64,000 bases of DNA from contig MNCI01025274.1 in the NCBI GenBank assembly GCA_015680685.1, forward strand, positions 427,414-491,413, in the 5' to 3' direction. Made by a program: the position numbers and the translations under genes. Below the pieces are notes generated by a model. The model was given only the letters and a program-made list of their open reading frames with translations. It did no database searches and was not told the origin of the DNA. This document shows, piece by piece, positions 12,346-24,700 of this stretch. The stretch is from Gnetum montanum (lineage: Eukaryota > Streptophyta > Gnetopsida > Gnetales > Gnetaceae). Position 1 is the stretch's first letter. Every line of letters starts with the position of its first letter.

Positions 12346-14020
12346 ATCCATATGGTAATGTAGATGGGAGTTTGGTACATGAAAACTATTGCAAGATGAG
12401 TTTCAATATTCTCTTCTTTGAATACTTGATAATATGCTTCATATCATGGTGCATCAACTACTGATGATATGGCTTATGCATGGGGCTAGATATTTGCAAG
12501 AATACTAATGGATTTTAAAAGTTCTTACAACACCAATAGATGCTCCTTAGAGGTGGAAATGAGATAAAAAATGAAAATATTAGTTTAGATAAATTTTATG
12601 GCTATAGCAATTTTTAATAAGGCCTAGTTCTTCAATGTTGAATTTTTAGGAGGACGAAGCACAAGAGGAATAGTTCTCAATGGAATAGCTAGAACAAATA
12701 TTGGAGTAGTTGTTGAAGTAGGTGCAAATATATTTTGAGACTAGTAAAATGTCATCTTTTTTTTAAGGTTGGAAAAACATTAATATTTTTATGTCAATAT
12801 ATTTTTCAATCTATTAATTATCTTTTACTTAACTTGCATTATATTTTTTATGATCTTTCTTTCTGAAAAGATTCATCTTTTGAATTCTCATTTTGGGCAT
12901 CTATTAGCATATTTTAGTAAATTTCTTTATTGAGATTTTAGAATTTCATGGTATTAATTTCTTGGTGTTTCTTACTAAAGAGAAAGTTGATGGATGGTGA
13001 CACATGCTGTAAACTAGAGGATGAAAGTGTTAGAAAAATATCACATTTTTAATAAACTTGCATAATAATTGCTTCTATTTCTTGTCCTATGTGAACTGGA
13101 AATTTTCTATTACTTACCAAACCCTTATTGAACTTTTCTAATTATTGTGATCTTATAGTTAATTGTGAGTTCTCATCCCTCTCTTACATTAATTGTTACT
13201 CATCGATGATTTCATCCTCTCTTTTGGTGATCTAATCTATTGAAATTTAGCTCATGTGTTACAACCTAATCTTCATTGTAGCTCAGTTTGTTGAGGAAAG
13301 ATAAATTATCCAAGCTTTTCTTTCCTTATTTATTTTCAATGATCTAGTTGTTACTTTTCTATTACTGGCTTTGTCATAAATTTTTCTGTAGCCTCTAATG
13401 AATTATTATCCTTTTAGTGATTTTTTGCTACCATTTTGCCTTTGTTTTGACTAAAAAATACATCTTGAAGGTTAGGAAGACATCTTTCTTCAAAAATCAA
13501 GAACTACAAGAGATGTCTCTTTAGTGGAAAAGATGTCTTGCTAGAGATTTCTCTATGGTGAAGAAGACATAGTAAAAGACATCTTGCTAGAGTTGGAGAT
13601 GTCTGCTAAGAGACATCTTGTAGAAGATGTCTTATTTGAGACATCGCAAGGTAGGTCAAGACATCTTACCCAAGATGTCATGATGTCTCACTCGAGATGC
13701 CATTAAATCTCACTTGAGATACCTCACCTGCTAGGATTATTTGAACAAAAATCCAAATTGAGATCTGGAGCTTCATTTTATGCTCAAATAGGTTTTCTTT
13801 GAACTCAAGACATCTTGAACTCTTTAAAACACATCCAAAATCAAGTAAAATACATCATTTTGTGGTCATCTTGTGGATACTATTCACCCTACTTGTTTCA
13901 TGCTATTTTCATGATCTTTGAAGCATATTTGATCTTTGATATCTTTGTTCTAACCTCTTAATGTTGGATTTCAATGGGATTAATCAGTAAGTATTGTAAG
14001 AAGTCGAAGTTGACCTCTAG
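12346..14020. repeat. AT-rich stretch with a cluster of AGACATCT/AGATGTCT motifs
   Basis: No gene is recognised. Between about 13465 and 13820 the octamers AGACATCT and AGATGTCT, with near variants, occur more than a dozen times in both orientations. Similar clusters lie at about 40970-41290 and, smaller, at 58685-58790. Such clusters in plants are often LTR promoter (U3) repeats, but no LTR ends could be set here. Confidence 0.45.
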
Positions 14021-15552
14021 TGTCACGTCCCCATTCCCAAATGATGTTGCTACATAGAAAAGATTGTACCTCTTCATAACAAGTATTATTGTTATCGTAA
14101 GAAGATCCAAACAGATAGTTGTGATTAAGACCTAAAGGGGTATGTTGTAATAATGGATGTGTCTCTTGAGGTAATCTTTATGGATTTGATGTAAGGCATT
14201 TATACTTGGGCTTAGAGGTCATGCTAAGAATGGAGTGGTAGAGCCTAAAAAGGTAAGTCATGGGAGCCAAGTGAAGTAGGACAAGAAGTGGACTGGCCTT
14301 ACTATGTAGCCAATTATAGGCCTAACTATGATGGCAGTGCTAGATTGCCTCTAAGAGATAGATGCCAAAGGAAGAAAACTAAGGAATACTCTCAAAGCAT
14401 CATCCAGATACTCTATTCCATATCAATAAAGCTTTCTTTACTTTCTCTTCTTGCACTTTCTATGTTATTTCCTTTACGCATAATGTTGAATGTTACATAT
14501 ATTTGATGTTTGGTATATTGTCTTCTTACACATAATTTCTACTATAACATATATTTGATGTTTTCTATGACATATAGGAATATGATGTCACATCTAGAAC
14601 TTGATCCACATTACTTACAATTGTACACTAGGTTCCCAGATTTGAGTGTCAATGGGTAAGCATTGTGGAGGGTAAGATTGGCTTCCTTACTTGATCCACA
14701 TCACCTATGATTACACTTAGATTGTGACATTAGACAAGAATTATGGGGGAACTACTTAGCCAATCAATATCTAGTCACCTCACTTGTGAATGTCATGTGG
14801 CTAATTTTCATGATGTATAACTAAAGGATGGGTAATCCATATGAGTTTGTTTCTAGGTTTGATTCATTCAAGATTAGGTGAGGTTGGTCAACTACTCCTT
14901 GAGGAGGGTCACTAATAACATCTAAAATAGGTGAGATCTTTCCAAACCAATAGTCCTTGTGGATGATCAATTTTAATATATTTTTGATTTACCTATATTT
15001 TGATGTTTTGTGGATATCATGGATTTGAATTTGGCTTTTGGTATCTAACCTCATGGATCTTGAGATGGCTTCTTATGCACCATGTGCCCTATCCATCAGC
15101 TTTTTCTAGGTGGACCAAGGTAGTTAGCTCTACTAGAAGACTTGTAATTCTTCCTACATGTATGGATGTAGATTTAGGTGGGAGAAGCTAGGAGCTTGAT
15201 GGTGATAAAGGTAGAGCTTTGAATTTTTTCTTTATGTTTTCAAATTTTGATTATGTTATGATGATCATGATGTATTTGAGCTTTTTTAATGTTGGATATT
15301 GTTAACTTTCTTTTAAGGCTATGAGCATGTTATGTTATGAGATTCATTTATGATTTAATGAAATTATTGCTTAAAGTAATCTAATATGTATTGTTGATTT
15401 AACATGCAATTTGGTTCAGGTTTATAATTATTATGATGATCTTTCTCCTTTGGTTATAAGCATTATGACATCACATTTCCAAGTTATAAGATTAATGTGA
15501 TTAAATTTGATTAATTAAGTATGAAATTTTAGGGCGTGATACAAAAAATCCA
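14021..15552 (+). repeat. Probable solo LTR (chromovirus-like)
   Basis: The segment begins TGTCACGTCCC and near the right end has GGGCGTGATACA (ends 15543), an inverted terminal match typical of plant chromovirus LTRs. The 5-mer TCTAG lies directly before 14021 and again at 15553-15557, which would be a TSD if the LTR ends in CA at 15552. An AATAAA at about 14424 and a TTTATA at about 14201 suit plus-strand reading. No internal region follows. The exact right end (15543 or 15552) is uncertain. RT reading of element E stops at the right border and I could not pick it up to the left. Confidence 0.6.
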
Positions 15553-15900
15553 TCTAGTATTTTAAAAGCTATCTTTCATTCATCATTAGGACTGATTCAA
15601 ATTTGATGTGAATCACTCTTCAAATTAATTTTGCTAACCTCTGGATTAGTCAAAATAGAAAGGATATCATTCATCCTTAGAATAGAAAACTTGTATCTCA
15701 TTGTTATCTTGTTCACTACCCTAGAATTAGTGCACATTCTTCGTTCATCACTATCCTTCTTTGGCACAAGCACCATTAGAACTACAGAAGGTGAAATGAA
15801 TTTCCTCATAACACCATTTGCAGGTAACTTCTATACTTACCTTTGCAATTCTTCCTACTGATTTGATGCCATCTAGTATGCTCTCTTATTTGGAATGGTA
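15553..15900 (-). pseudogene. Element E reverse transcriptase, N-terminal fragment
   Basis: Fragment of a gypsy RT. VLVPKKDSDERRMCTNSRVV and KINLKSDSHQI correspond to the first RT blocks (PKKDGSWRMC..., KIDLRSGYHQI). Upstream the frame has PNKRAY and EELQR-like text with stops, as expected before RT. Downstream of the open part a further stretch reads KIAFKILDG, then the sequence ends at the LTR border. The catalytic DD box, RNase H and integrase of this element are absent from the window. Confidence 0.75.
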
Positions 15901-15989
15901 GCACCAAAGATGAATTTAATTCGGTATCATAAATTTCTCATTTATGGAAATCTAGCTAATTTTCCCTTGAACACCTTGGAAATTGCTCC

Positions 15990-16560
15990 TTTAAGCCTTA
16001 CATACCTATTAAAAGTTCTACCTGTTTATCATCATGATTAGAAGAAACTATTGATACAACAACAAAGCAAAAACTAGTTTCATCATGTTCCTTAATGTAT
16101 TTCTTCTCTCCTAGAAGAATTAATAAAGCATTAAGTGAGCTTTCTTGTCATGCTTGTTTAGCTATCATAGGAATCAACTCATGGATTCCATCAAATCTGG
16201 CTATACTCCATACATTTCTTGCTCCATCAAATTGAGTACCATTTTTAAAATTCCAATGTCTATGAAGAATTACATTAGCATAATATATTGGAAGCACATG
16301 CCATTTCACAAAATTATAAAAAATCATAATCTTAAATATTAAAGCACATTTTTCTCTTACCTCTTAAGAGTAATCAGTAAATAACTAATGTATATTGTAA
16401 GATCTTGAATGAGGATTAGTTACCAAACCAAATCTAGCAACTATCATAGATCCAAATATGAATCCATTTCTCACTAAATAAACATCTAGCCCTAATTTGA
16501 AATAACAATGTTGTAGCAAGATGATATCCTCTATTCACATTCCCCATGAATTCATAAGAA
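15990..16560 (-). pseudogene. Element E protease region (broken)
   Basis: Minus-strand reading with stops gives VARFGLVTNPHS, then EVREKCALIFKI and DGIHELIPM. These are in the order found in plant gypsy proteases between the active site and RT. The D-x-G triad itself is too decayed to point out. Confidence 0.5.
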
Positions 16561-16599
16561 TTTAAGACATAAATTTTCTTAATCTTGGGTGCATTAGGA

Positions 16600-17353
16600 T
16601 CACCTCTTTGATGAGGCTAGATGTATCTTCCACCTCTATGGTTTGCACATCCTTTTCCTTGGCTACCTTAAGATGTGAACATTTCCATTGCTTATGTTAC
16701 CATTATTCACACTTGAAGCATTGAATCTTTGATAAGTTTTTTTCTTAACCCTTGTCTCCCTTGCCTTGGTCTTTCTTGACTTTGCCCTTCTGATCACTAT
16801 TTCATGTCTTCTTGTCATGCTACCATCTTTTTTTTTAGATTTGGTCTTAGATCCCTTCTTTGATATGAATCCCTTATCCCTTTTTTTAGAAGTATGTTTA
16901 CTTCTATTCCCAAATTCACTTACCTTCTCCTTTGTCTTAAGTGCTAAATGATAAACCTCATTAAGAGTTTGAGGTTCATAGAATGCTAACACTTGATATG
17001 TCATTTTGAGATCTCCTAAAATGATTGAAGATTGTTCATACTTCTCCTAGTTTACCTTAGCTTGATGGAATAGTTTGCAAAATTTGATGTAAAAATGCTT
17101 GACATCTTTGTTACCTTACCTTAGGAATTTCAACTTCATAATGGTCTCTTTTCCTTGATGAGACTGTTCAAAATTTTTCTTCAACCTATATTTAATTAGG
17201 TTTCAATCCTTGATAGGTTGATCATTTTATCTTACATAACCTTTGGACTCATTTTCCTACTAAGTAGAAGCCATACCTTCTATTCTAGATTCAACAACAT
17301 GTACCCTCAATTGATTTGGTATATTTTCTAATTCAAAGTGCTTGTCATGTACC
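16600..17353 (-). pseudogene. Element E gag, C-terminal part
   Basis: C-terminal part of a gypsy gag. From high to low coordinates it reads HFELENIPNQLRV, VESRIEGMAST, LNEVYHLALKTKEKVSEF, then a long Lys/Arg-rich stretch (about 16750-16930) and a zinc knuckle CFKCExWxHKQWKC near 16685-16730 (x marks stops), with exact C-x2-C-x4-H-x4-C spacing. The N-terminal part lies 22 kb away at 39841-40032, because element B inserted between them. Confidence 0.8.
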
Positions 17354-17358
17354 TTCAT
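17354..17358. repeat. TSD of element B (left copy)
   Basis: TTCAT, identical to 39836-39840 just outside the other LTR of B. Confidence 0.9.
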
Positions 17359-18175
17359 TGATGAGCAACGAGGTACCCCTATGCCCAACCATATGACTCA
17401 CTAAGGAATTACGCACAATCTAGTCAAATTTCATGGACCTATAGTTATCTCATACACTAGTTTCTCTAGGAAGTGAAATGACATTGAGAATGCTTATTGT
17501 CTTCCCAACTACACTTGTAAGGCTCAAGGATATGGTTTAAGGGTAATTGAGGTATATGAATTTTTTTCATTTTATATTTTATGGATGTAATCACCTACAA
17601 TAAGAATAAGGGTAGAGTAGATTGAAAACTAATGTCTATTGCCTAGCTATCCTAACACAAGTAACCACCCCACTTTCTTGAACACATATAGCATTACTGG
17701 GCTACCAAACATTAAGCGTTGTTAGGTTGCCAAGTACTATATAAATGCTTGAAGTGGTCATGCTCATGTTCATTAATTGCTAGAAATAAATTGCTTAATC
17801 AAATGCATTAAAATAAAGAATAAGAAACTATAATGTATTAAAGAAAATATTAAGCTATTCTCAGTGCTACAAGGATTGTCAAAAGAGTTCATTTTATTCT
17901 TGTCACACTACTGTGCTCAAGTACATCAATGCTCAAACAAAGAACCGTACATACTTTAGACTCCTTCTACAAGCACTTAGAAAATATTCTAACTATAGGG
18001 AGAAGAAATAGCAAGAGCTTTGCTACCTTTTTTGAAAACAAACAACTGACTAATAAAAACTTACTAAAACTGGAGCACATGTATGGTATTTATAGACTGG
18101 GGAATATACCCCCGACGTCGTGACCTTGACATGGCATACCCAATGTTGTAGCTGACATTAAATAGTGATTCATCA
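17359..18175 (-). repeat. 3' LTR of element B
   Basis: 817 bp, ends TGATGA and TCATCA. A minus-strand TATAAATA lies at 18087-18094, with the palindrome CGACGTCG (18113-18120) just upstream of it. The polypurine tract lies at 18176-18188 on the minus strand (AGTCATGGGGGTA), directly before the LTR. Confidence 0.92.
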
Positions 18176-18188
18176 TACCCCCATGACT

Positions 18189-20389
18189 GAATGAAAACTC
18201 ATCCTCAAGTGAAGAAGAGGAGGAACAAGTTCTTTATAATATAACATATTAGGTAGGTATGGGATTATTAATTGACATGACAAACCGATTCAAATGAAAT
18301 AGAAATATAGACTTTGAGTTCCCAAGTGTACAGAATTACAATTTTTACAAAATGGGATGTTCATGAAAAGAGTAGTGAGTACCTTGGATATCACTAACAT
18401 CAAACACCTCTTGGTAGCAGGAGAATGAGAGAGAGAAGAGATCCTTCGATCATGATAGGTCCTCATTATGTGATCCTGCTGCATCATCCTTAGTGAAGAT
18501 AGTCCTGCTTATAGTCCATGCTTCCCACTACAATCATAACAAAATCATGAATTAGTATGCAATGTGTAACACATAAATATTAAATGCCTTGTCTCATTGG
18601 TGGTTACACTTGTTTAGGTTGTGCTTGTAATTGATTGGTTCCTTGAGTAGTGTTAGTGGGAAGGCTAATAACTAGGGTTAATTAAATTAAGTGGTCTATT
18701 AAATTTGAAAAATTTCAATATAAGGAAATATTTGAAGAGGGTATAGGAATTCACAACAATGAAAAGAAGGATTCACAAAAAAATATTGCGAAGATGTGCA
18801 CAATTAGATGTTATTGATGGGGTAAACAAAAAGATTTGATTGTAAGAGTGTCTAAGGGTAAAGCACTTCACTAACCCAACCAAAAGAAATGTAAGTGGGT
18901 CCTCCCCAAAGTAGGAATAGGCCTTTTATGCCCTTACATAACTTCAAATCAAAGAGCCCATGGGCTCCATGAATGATTAATGATTATAGAAGTTAAGTAC
19001 AAAAACCCAAAAGAAACTAACTAAGAATTCTGGCACATCAACCAGGATATCAAACTAACACATGAAAATCAGCAATGAGGTGAGACATGGAAAGCATAGA
19101 TAGATGAGAGAGAGTGTGGAATGGAATTCCTAATCATGGTCACATGAAGTTCCTTGTGAATTTTGTGGTTAAATGACTTGATAGAGTTCATCCTTAGTCC
19201 AAACCAGAACCAACCACTTTTAGTGACTTTTCATCTACATTCTAGGACCAGTCCATCCCCTAAGACACAAGAGTGCTCCCATAGAACAACCACCATTCCT
19301 TATTAGAGAAGAAGTAGGAAGTGAGGAAGGGTCTTGATTAAAGGAGATGAGTCCCATAACCAGTGCTTATAGCCCATTCATTGGGTCTAAGGGGTGTGTT
19401 TTGAATTCCCATTGTTTTTTTTTTTCTTTTTTTCTTTTTGAAATGGAAACAACACCATGCAAAGACACATGCATTTATTTTCTCCAAGGGATGTGCTTTG
19501 AACCATCATCTTTTTTTTTCTTGATGAGAATCACACCATGCAAGGACTTATTCAACTTCCTTTATTGGATGCCATGGAATGATAAGGAGTCTATAAAAAC
19601 ATACATGCACCTAGGCAAATAAAAAAGCACAAAGAATACCAAATCCCCTTGAAGCCACATCCTATTCAAACCTTTGAATCCTTCCCAATTCTAAAAACAC
19701 TAAAGTCATAAATTTATTAAAGTTTTATTAATGAAAAAGGGACTGCACATTTCCAAAACAAGGAAAACCATAGAGTTTGTGGATGGGTGGATGTTGTGGA
19801 CTCATTGACTATTACATGAAAATAAACTAAGTCCTAATTATCTATAACGAAATTCAAAGTCAAAAACCAAACACCAACAATCAAATAAACATAATAGTAC
19901 ATACCACCATCAAGTCATGTATTAGCAATGTACTTGGCACTTATTAACAAAAAGTTAGAAAATCACACCAAAATAAAAAAAATATAAAAGAAAGTGTAAA
20001 ATATTCAATAAATATCAAATGTACTAACAATGGTGTAAAAAAATTAGAAAAGATTAATAATATGAAAAAAAATATGTAAAATAAAGAATGTGTAAAACAA
20101 GAAGTTGTAAAACAAAAAATTGAAAAACTAAGGAGCTGCTTAAATAATTAGCATGGTTGGCCATCTCCCCCATGACTAAGTTGAGAGGAGGAGATTCAAA
20201 ATATGGAGCATGGTTGTCCATCAAATGAGGTTCTTGTTCTATTAACTAGTGTATGCTTATGGAAAGGTATAATTTGTTGGATGTTGACTAGCTATTTCTT
20301 GTTTGGGCTCTCAGGTTTATAGATCATCATGGACCCTGAAGGAAAAGTTTCATAAATGATGTAAGGTTGTTCCCACAATTTTTGGAGCT
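18189..20389 (-). repeat. Non-coding 3' region of element B up to the LINE
   Basis: Matches the tail of A1 (about 560-2890) in order, with the same duplicated T-run block (about 19388-19460 and 19488-19545). No env-like frame is seen. The right end contains the 3' end of the integrase reading, cut by the LINE; 20373-20389 is the left copy of the LINE's TSD. Confidence 0.7.
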
Positions 20390-20600
20390 GGCAATTGGAA
20401 TTCTAGTCTTTCCTATACCGAGGGTTTCGAGCTTTACCCGCGATTTTCAAACTTTAAGCTCGATTGGGCGGACCTGTGGCATTTTGGCATCAATGGGTTC
20501 AGTGGTGTTTTGGCGTCAACGGGTTCACCGGTGCTTCCGATCCAGGAGTGCTACGTAGGGCTGCGTTGTTGGCAGAGAAGATCTTTGCTACAGTGCAATC
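20390..20600 (+). promoter_or_regulatory. LINE 5' UTR
   Basis: About 210 bp, clearly richer in G, C and CpG than the surrounding element, as expected of an internal LINE promoter. It contains two similar copies of a block with TGGCRTCAAYGGGTTCA (about 20486-20503 and 20510-20527). Confidence 0.55.
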
Positions 20601-21707
20601 ATGGATGAATCTCAAGGCCCGTCTGGTTCTTCTCAGCAGGGAAGTCCCCCCAACTCCACTAATATTGATTTTTTTATTCTGGATGATCTTTTTGATAATG
20701 TAGCTGAAGAATTTTCATCTCGGTTCATTTTTATTCAAATTATGGGTTTTATTCCCCGATCAGTAAATCTCAATTTGTACATCAAATCTATTCTACAATC
20801 TCACGGCATAACCATTTCCTATGCCCGATATTATGCCTGAAACTTTGTGTTCGTAGAACTATCTGATGCTTCTCATGTCAAGAAAGCCCTTTCAGCCTAT
20901 TTTTTCCTAGCACGAAATGCCACCCTGGTCGTCCGTCCATGGAAATTTGACTTCAATGTCACTAACCCAGCCTATAAAAATATCCCCTATTATGTGGAGT
21001 TACCTAATCTTCCACTTATTTTTTCCACCTTTGAGAGAGACATTGTCAGTACCCTAGGTCACATTATCTCTGATCACGAAGTAGAGGTTAATGGAATTCA
21101 ATTTTGTTGCTACTGTATAGAACTAGACATCTCTCACAAGAAAACCTCTCTCACATTAGCGGCTGGAGGAAAATTGTTCACACAAAAAGTTGATTATTTT
21201 TACCTTCCAAACTCCTGTAGCTATTGTCATCGAGCTGATCACCACATCTCGGCCTGCCCTTCCTTAGCTAGGAAGAAAAATGCAAACAACCTTTCACAAA
21301 ATCGTTCTTCCCCTATAGATGAAACTCAAGTCCTACCGAAAACATTTAAATTTGCAGCCACTCCCCACAAGACCTCTAGTTTTCTCTCCAAACCTAAATC
21401 CTCTACCACACAAGTCCCTCATTCTAGCTCCTCTATAAAGATCACTTCGCAAGCTAAAGTCACCCAGTCTAAATCTTTCAAGGACTCTATTTCAACCACT
21501 GAGGGAGTGAATGATGGGGGCAGGAAAAGAGCTAAACCATCCTCCTTTTCTGACCCACCATTATCTCCCTCCCATATAGCCTCTTCTATAGTTCCAGTTA
21601 TTACAAACGACCCCTTTGTTGTCCTCTCCAACATAATGGAAGTGGACACATCAACCCTCAAATCCTCTGAAGTTCTTTCCCTACCCGCATCTTCTACCTC
21701 CTCATGA
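20601..21707 (+). pseudogene. LINE ORF1 (gag-like RNA-binding protein), one internal stop
   Basis: ORF1 protein of plant L1 elements binds element RNA and forms the particle. The frame is 368 codons with one in-frame TGA at 20838-20840; the downstream ATG at 20847 is in the same frame. A DUF4283-like N-terminal region (ALSAYFFLARNATLVVRPW) is followed by a zinc knuckle CSYCHRADHHISAC at about residues 206-219 with exact C-x2-C-x4-H-x4-C spacing, then a Ser/Thr/Pro/Lys-rich tail. The stop codon of ORF1 overlaps the start of ORF2 in the tetramer ATGA (21704-21707). Confidence 0.88.
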
Positions 21708-24700
21708 ATTTAGTATCTTGGAATGTTCGAGGCCTTACAGATAGGCTTCGAGGTAAAAGGGCTAGCAATTTTCTCTCTAGTCTGAATACCACCTTTGATT
21801 TCATCCTTCTTCAGGAAATTAAAATTTCAGCTTCTGACTTAGAGTTTTCAGCTCATAGGTTTCTTCCCCACTCCTCAGTCATAGCTACCTCCCACGTGTA
21901 TGGAAAAGGTGGAGCAGCTATTCTCATTTCAGCCCATTGGAAAGACAAACTCATCCATTCTGGTTCCGATTCAAGCCAAAGAGTTTCTTGGGCTATCTTT
22001 TCCTCCTCCCATGGACCCTTTGGGGTTTGCTCTATTTATGCTCCAAATGACTCCATGGAACGGGCTAACTTATGGCAGGAACTAACCTATTCTCTTCCTT
22101 CCGTTCCTTGGATTTTTGGCGGAGATTTTAATATGATTGAATTCCCTCACGATAAACTTGGGGGAGTCCCTTTTCGACTTCCTCCTCATGAATTTCAACC
22201 TTGGTCTGACTTTAAAAAACAATTTTATCTCCTTGATGGAGTCAAGGATAACTCAAGCAGACCTCTCCATAGATTTACTTGGAGTAACCTTCGTCTGGGT
22301 CAGGCTCGAATATATAGTCGGCTAGATCGATTTTACTTCTCCACACTATCCTTTTGGCAGGCAATCTCCACCACTACGGTTCACCAACATGCTACGTTAT
22401 CTGACCATTATCCCATCGTCATTTCCATGCAAATCTCTGGTACTTCTCATAGGACCAGATTCCACCTCTTTCACCTACACTCTAATTTATTCTCTTCTCC
22501 TTCGTCTCAACAACTTCTTTCTAATCTTTGGAATGCCGAACCTAGGCCCATAGGTCAGGTGGGTTGGATCCAATGGTGGCTGCGAACCACTAGTAGGGTG
22601 AGGAACTTTGCTCGGAAGTTCGGCAAGGAAGTGGCCTCTCGTTCTAGACAAGAGTACAACAACATTTGTTCAACTATTAATAATCTTACGGAAAGGTTAT
22701 CCATAGAACCCTTTAATACCCACATTCATGAAGAACTTGCTAAAGTTCGCTCCACTTTCCAATATTGGGAAGTCCACAAGGCCCACAGTGCCTTAATCAA
22801 AAGTAGACTTACTTGGTTGAAGATTCAAGATGAGCAATGTAAGGAATTTTTTAAATATCTTAACAGCTCTCCTTCCATTCCATCCCCAGATACTCTCTCT
22901 AGGGATGGTGTTATTATCACTGATCATGATAGTATACTCTCTTACCTTAAGGAGCACTTTGAAGCCTTGTTTATAGCTTCCCCAATGAATCTCTCATCAT
23001 TTGAGGCCACTACGCGTAACTATCCTAGGTTAGTTGACTCATCCATGTCTCACATCCTCGATGCTAATATCACTCAAGAAGAGCTTCAACATGCTTGTTT
23101 CAAACTCAGCTCTGGGAAAGCTCCTGGATATGATGGTTTCCCTGTTGAGTTTTTTCAGAGGCATTGGAATCTTGTTGGCCATGACCTTTTCCAAGTAATT
23201 AAAGAGGCTATCCATCTTGGTTCTCTTAGACCAAATTTAAATCTTGGGATTATTCGCCTCCTTCCCAAATCAGGAGACCCTACTAGTATAGCTAATTGGT
23301 GACCCATTACTCTTCTTAATGTGGAATAAAAAATTTGGGCCAAATGCTTAGCCTTACATTTGAAAAAATTCCTTCATAAAATTATATCCCCTCACCAAAC
23401 CGGATTTGTCCCAGGGCGTTATATCTTAGATAATGTAGTGTCTACTTGGGAAGGGTTGCAATGGGCTGAGGATGATGGCCAAGACATCCTTTTGATGAAA
23501 TTGGACTATGCCAAGGCCTACAACAACATTAAGTGGGACTTTATCCTTCAAACTATGTCAAAACTAGGTTTTGGCTCCAAGTATCTTCATATGGTGAAAT
23601 GTCTCTTCTCAGATGCTAATGCGAGAATAGCCACCACCTTTGGCATCACCGCCCCCTTTGCGATACATAGATCAGTAAGCCAAGGTTGTCCTCTTGCCCC
23701 TTATCTCTTTATCATTGCTATGGATTTCCTTTGCCATCAAATTAACCATGATATTCAATCAGGGATGCTATATGGAGTGCACTTTTCCTCTCCTCAACAT
23801 CAACTGCTTAATATGCATTTTGCTTATGGCTCTTTTTTTCTAATCCAAAATACAACCGATAATGTTAAACGACTTTTAGCCCAAGTAGAGCAATATTGTT
23901 CTCTCTCTGGTTCTACCATTAATTGGTCTAAATCTTCTGTATATAGTTTTCATAACGATTATAGTAAACTCCCCACCTATCCATGGAAATTAATCCAAGA
24001 CCATGAGATCATGAAGCTCTTGGGAATTCCTTTTTGATTTCGTGGTCCTACTTCTACACTGTGGGAGCTAGTTATCTCTTGTATTCGTAAGAAAACTAAA
24101 AAGTGGAAGACTAAGCCCCTTACCTTGGCAGGAAAATATCTTGTTTGTAAATCCATTTGTGCTTCTACCCATGTGTATTATTCCTCGTACTGGGCTCCTT
24201 CCCACACAACCTATCAAAACTTGGAGCAGTTATTTTGAGACTTCATGTGGTCATCGAAAGATTCCCAACGAGGTTTTCATCATGTTGCTTGGAACATTGT
24301 CACTCTTCCTAGAAACAAAGGAGGATTAGGTCTGTTGAATTCCTACAAACAGGGACTCACCTTAGTTGCTAAGTGGTTAGTGCAACATCTGGACACCTCT
24401 GACATAATTGGAAATCTTCTCCAGCTAAGGCTTCATCAAAGTTTTCCTAAACATAAGCCTTTTTGGAAAAACATCCATCCTATTAATTGGATTTTCTCTC
24501 CTCATTCTATCTCCATTCCTGGTTCCCATGTATTCAAAAGCATATGGAAGGCTTGGCAAGTTCTCCACCATCATATTAATTGGTCTAATATCCATCTTAA
24601 CCCTACTCTCCTTCCCATGCTTTGCCCTTGGTGGTTACCCTTGACCCCCGCCCCTCTTGCCATTACTAATGCAAGATTAGCCATTATTTGGTACCGGAAG

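Noticed and set aside
20464-20840. Overlapping open frames around the LINE start
   Set aside because: Only the frame from 20601 continues into ORF1 beyond the single stop; the others are shadows over the 5' UTR and ORF1.
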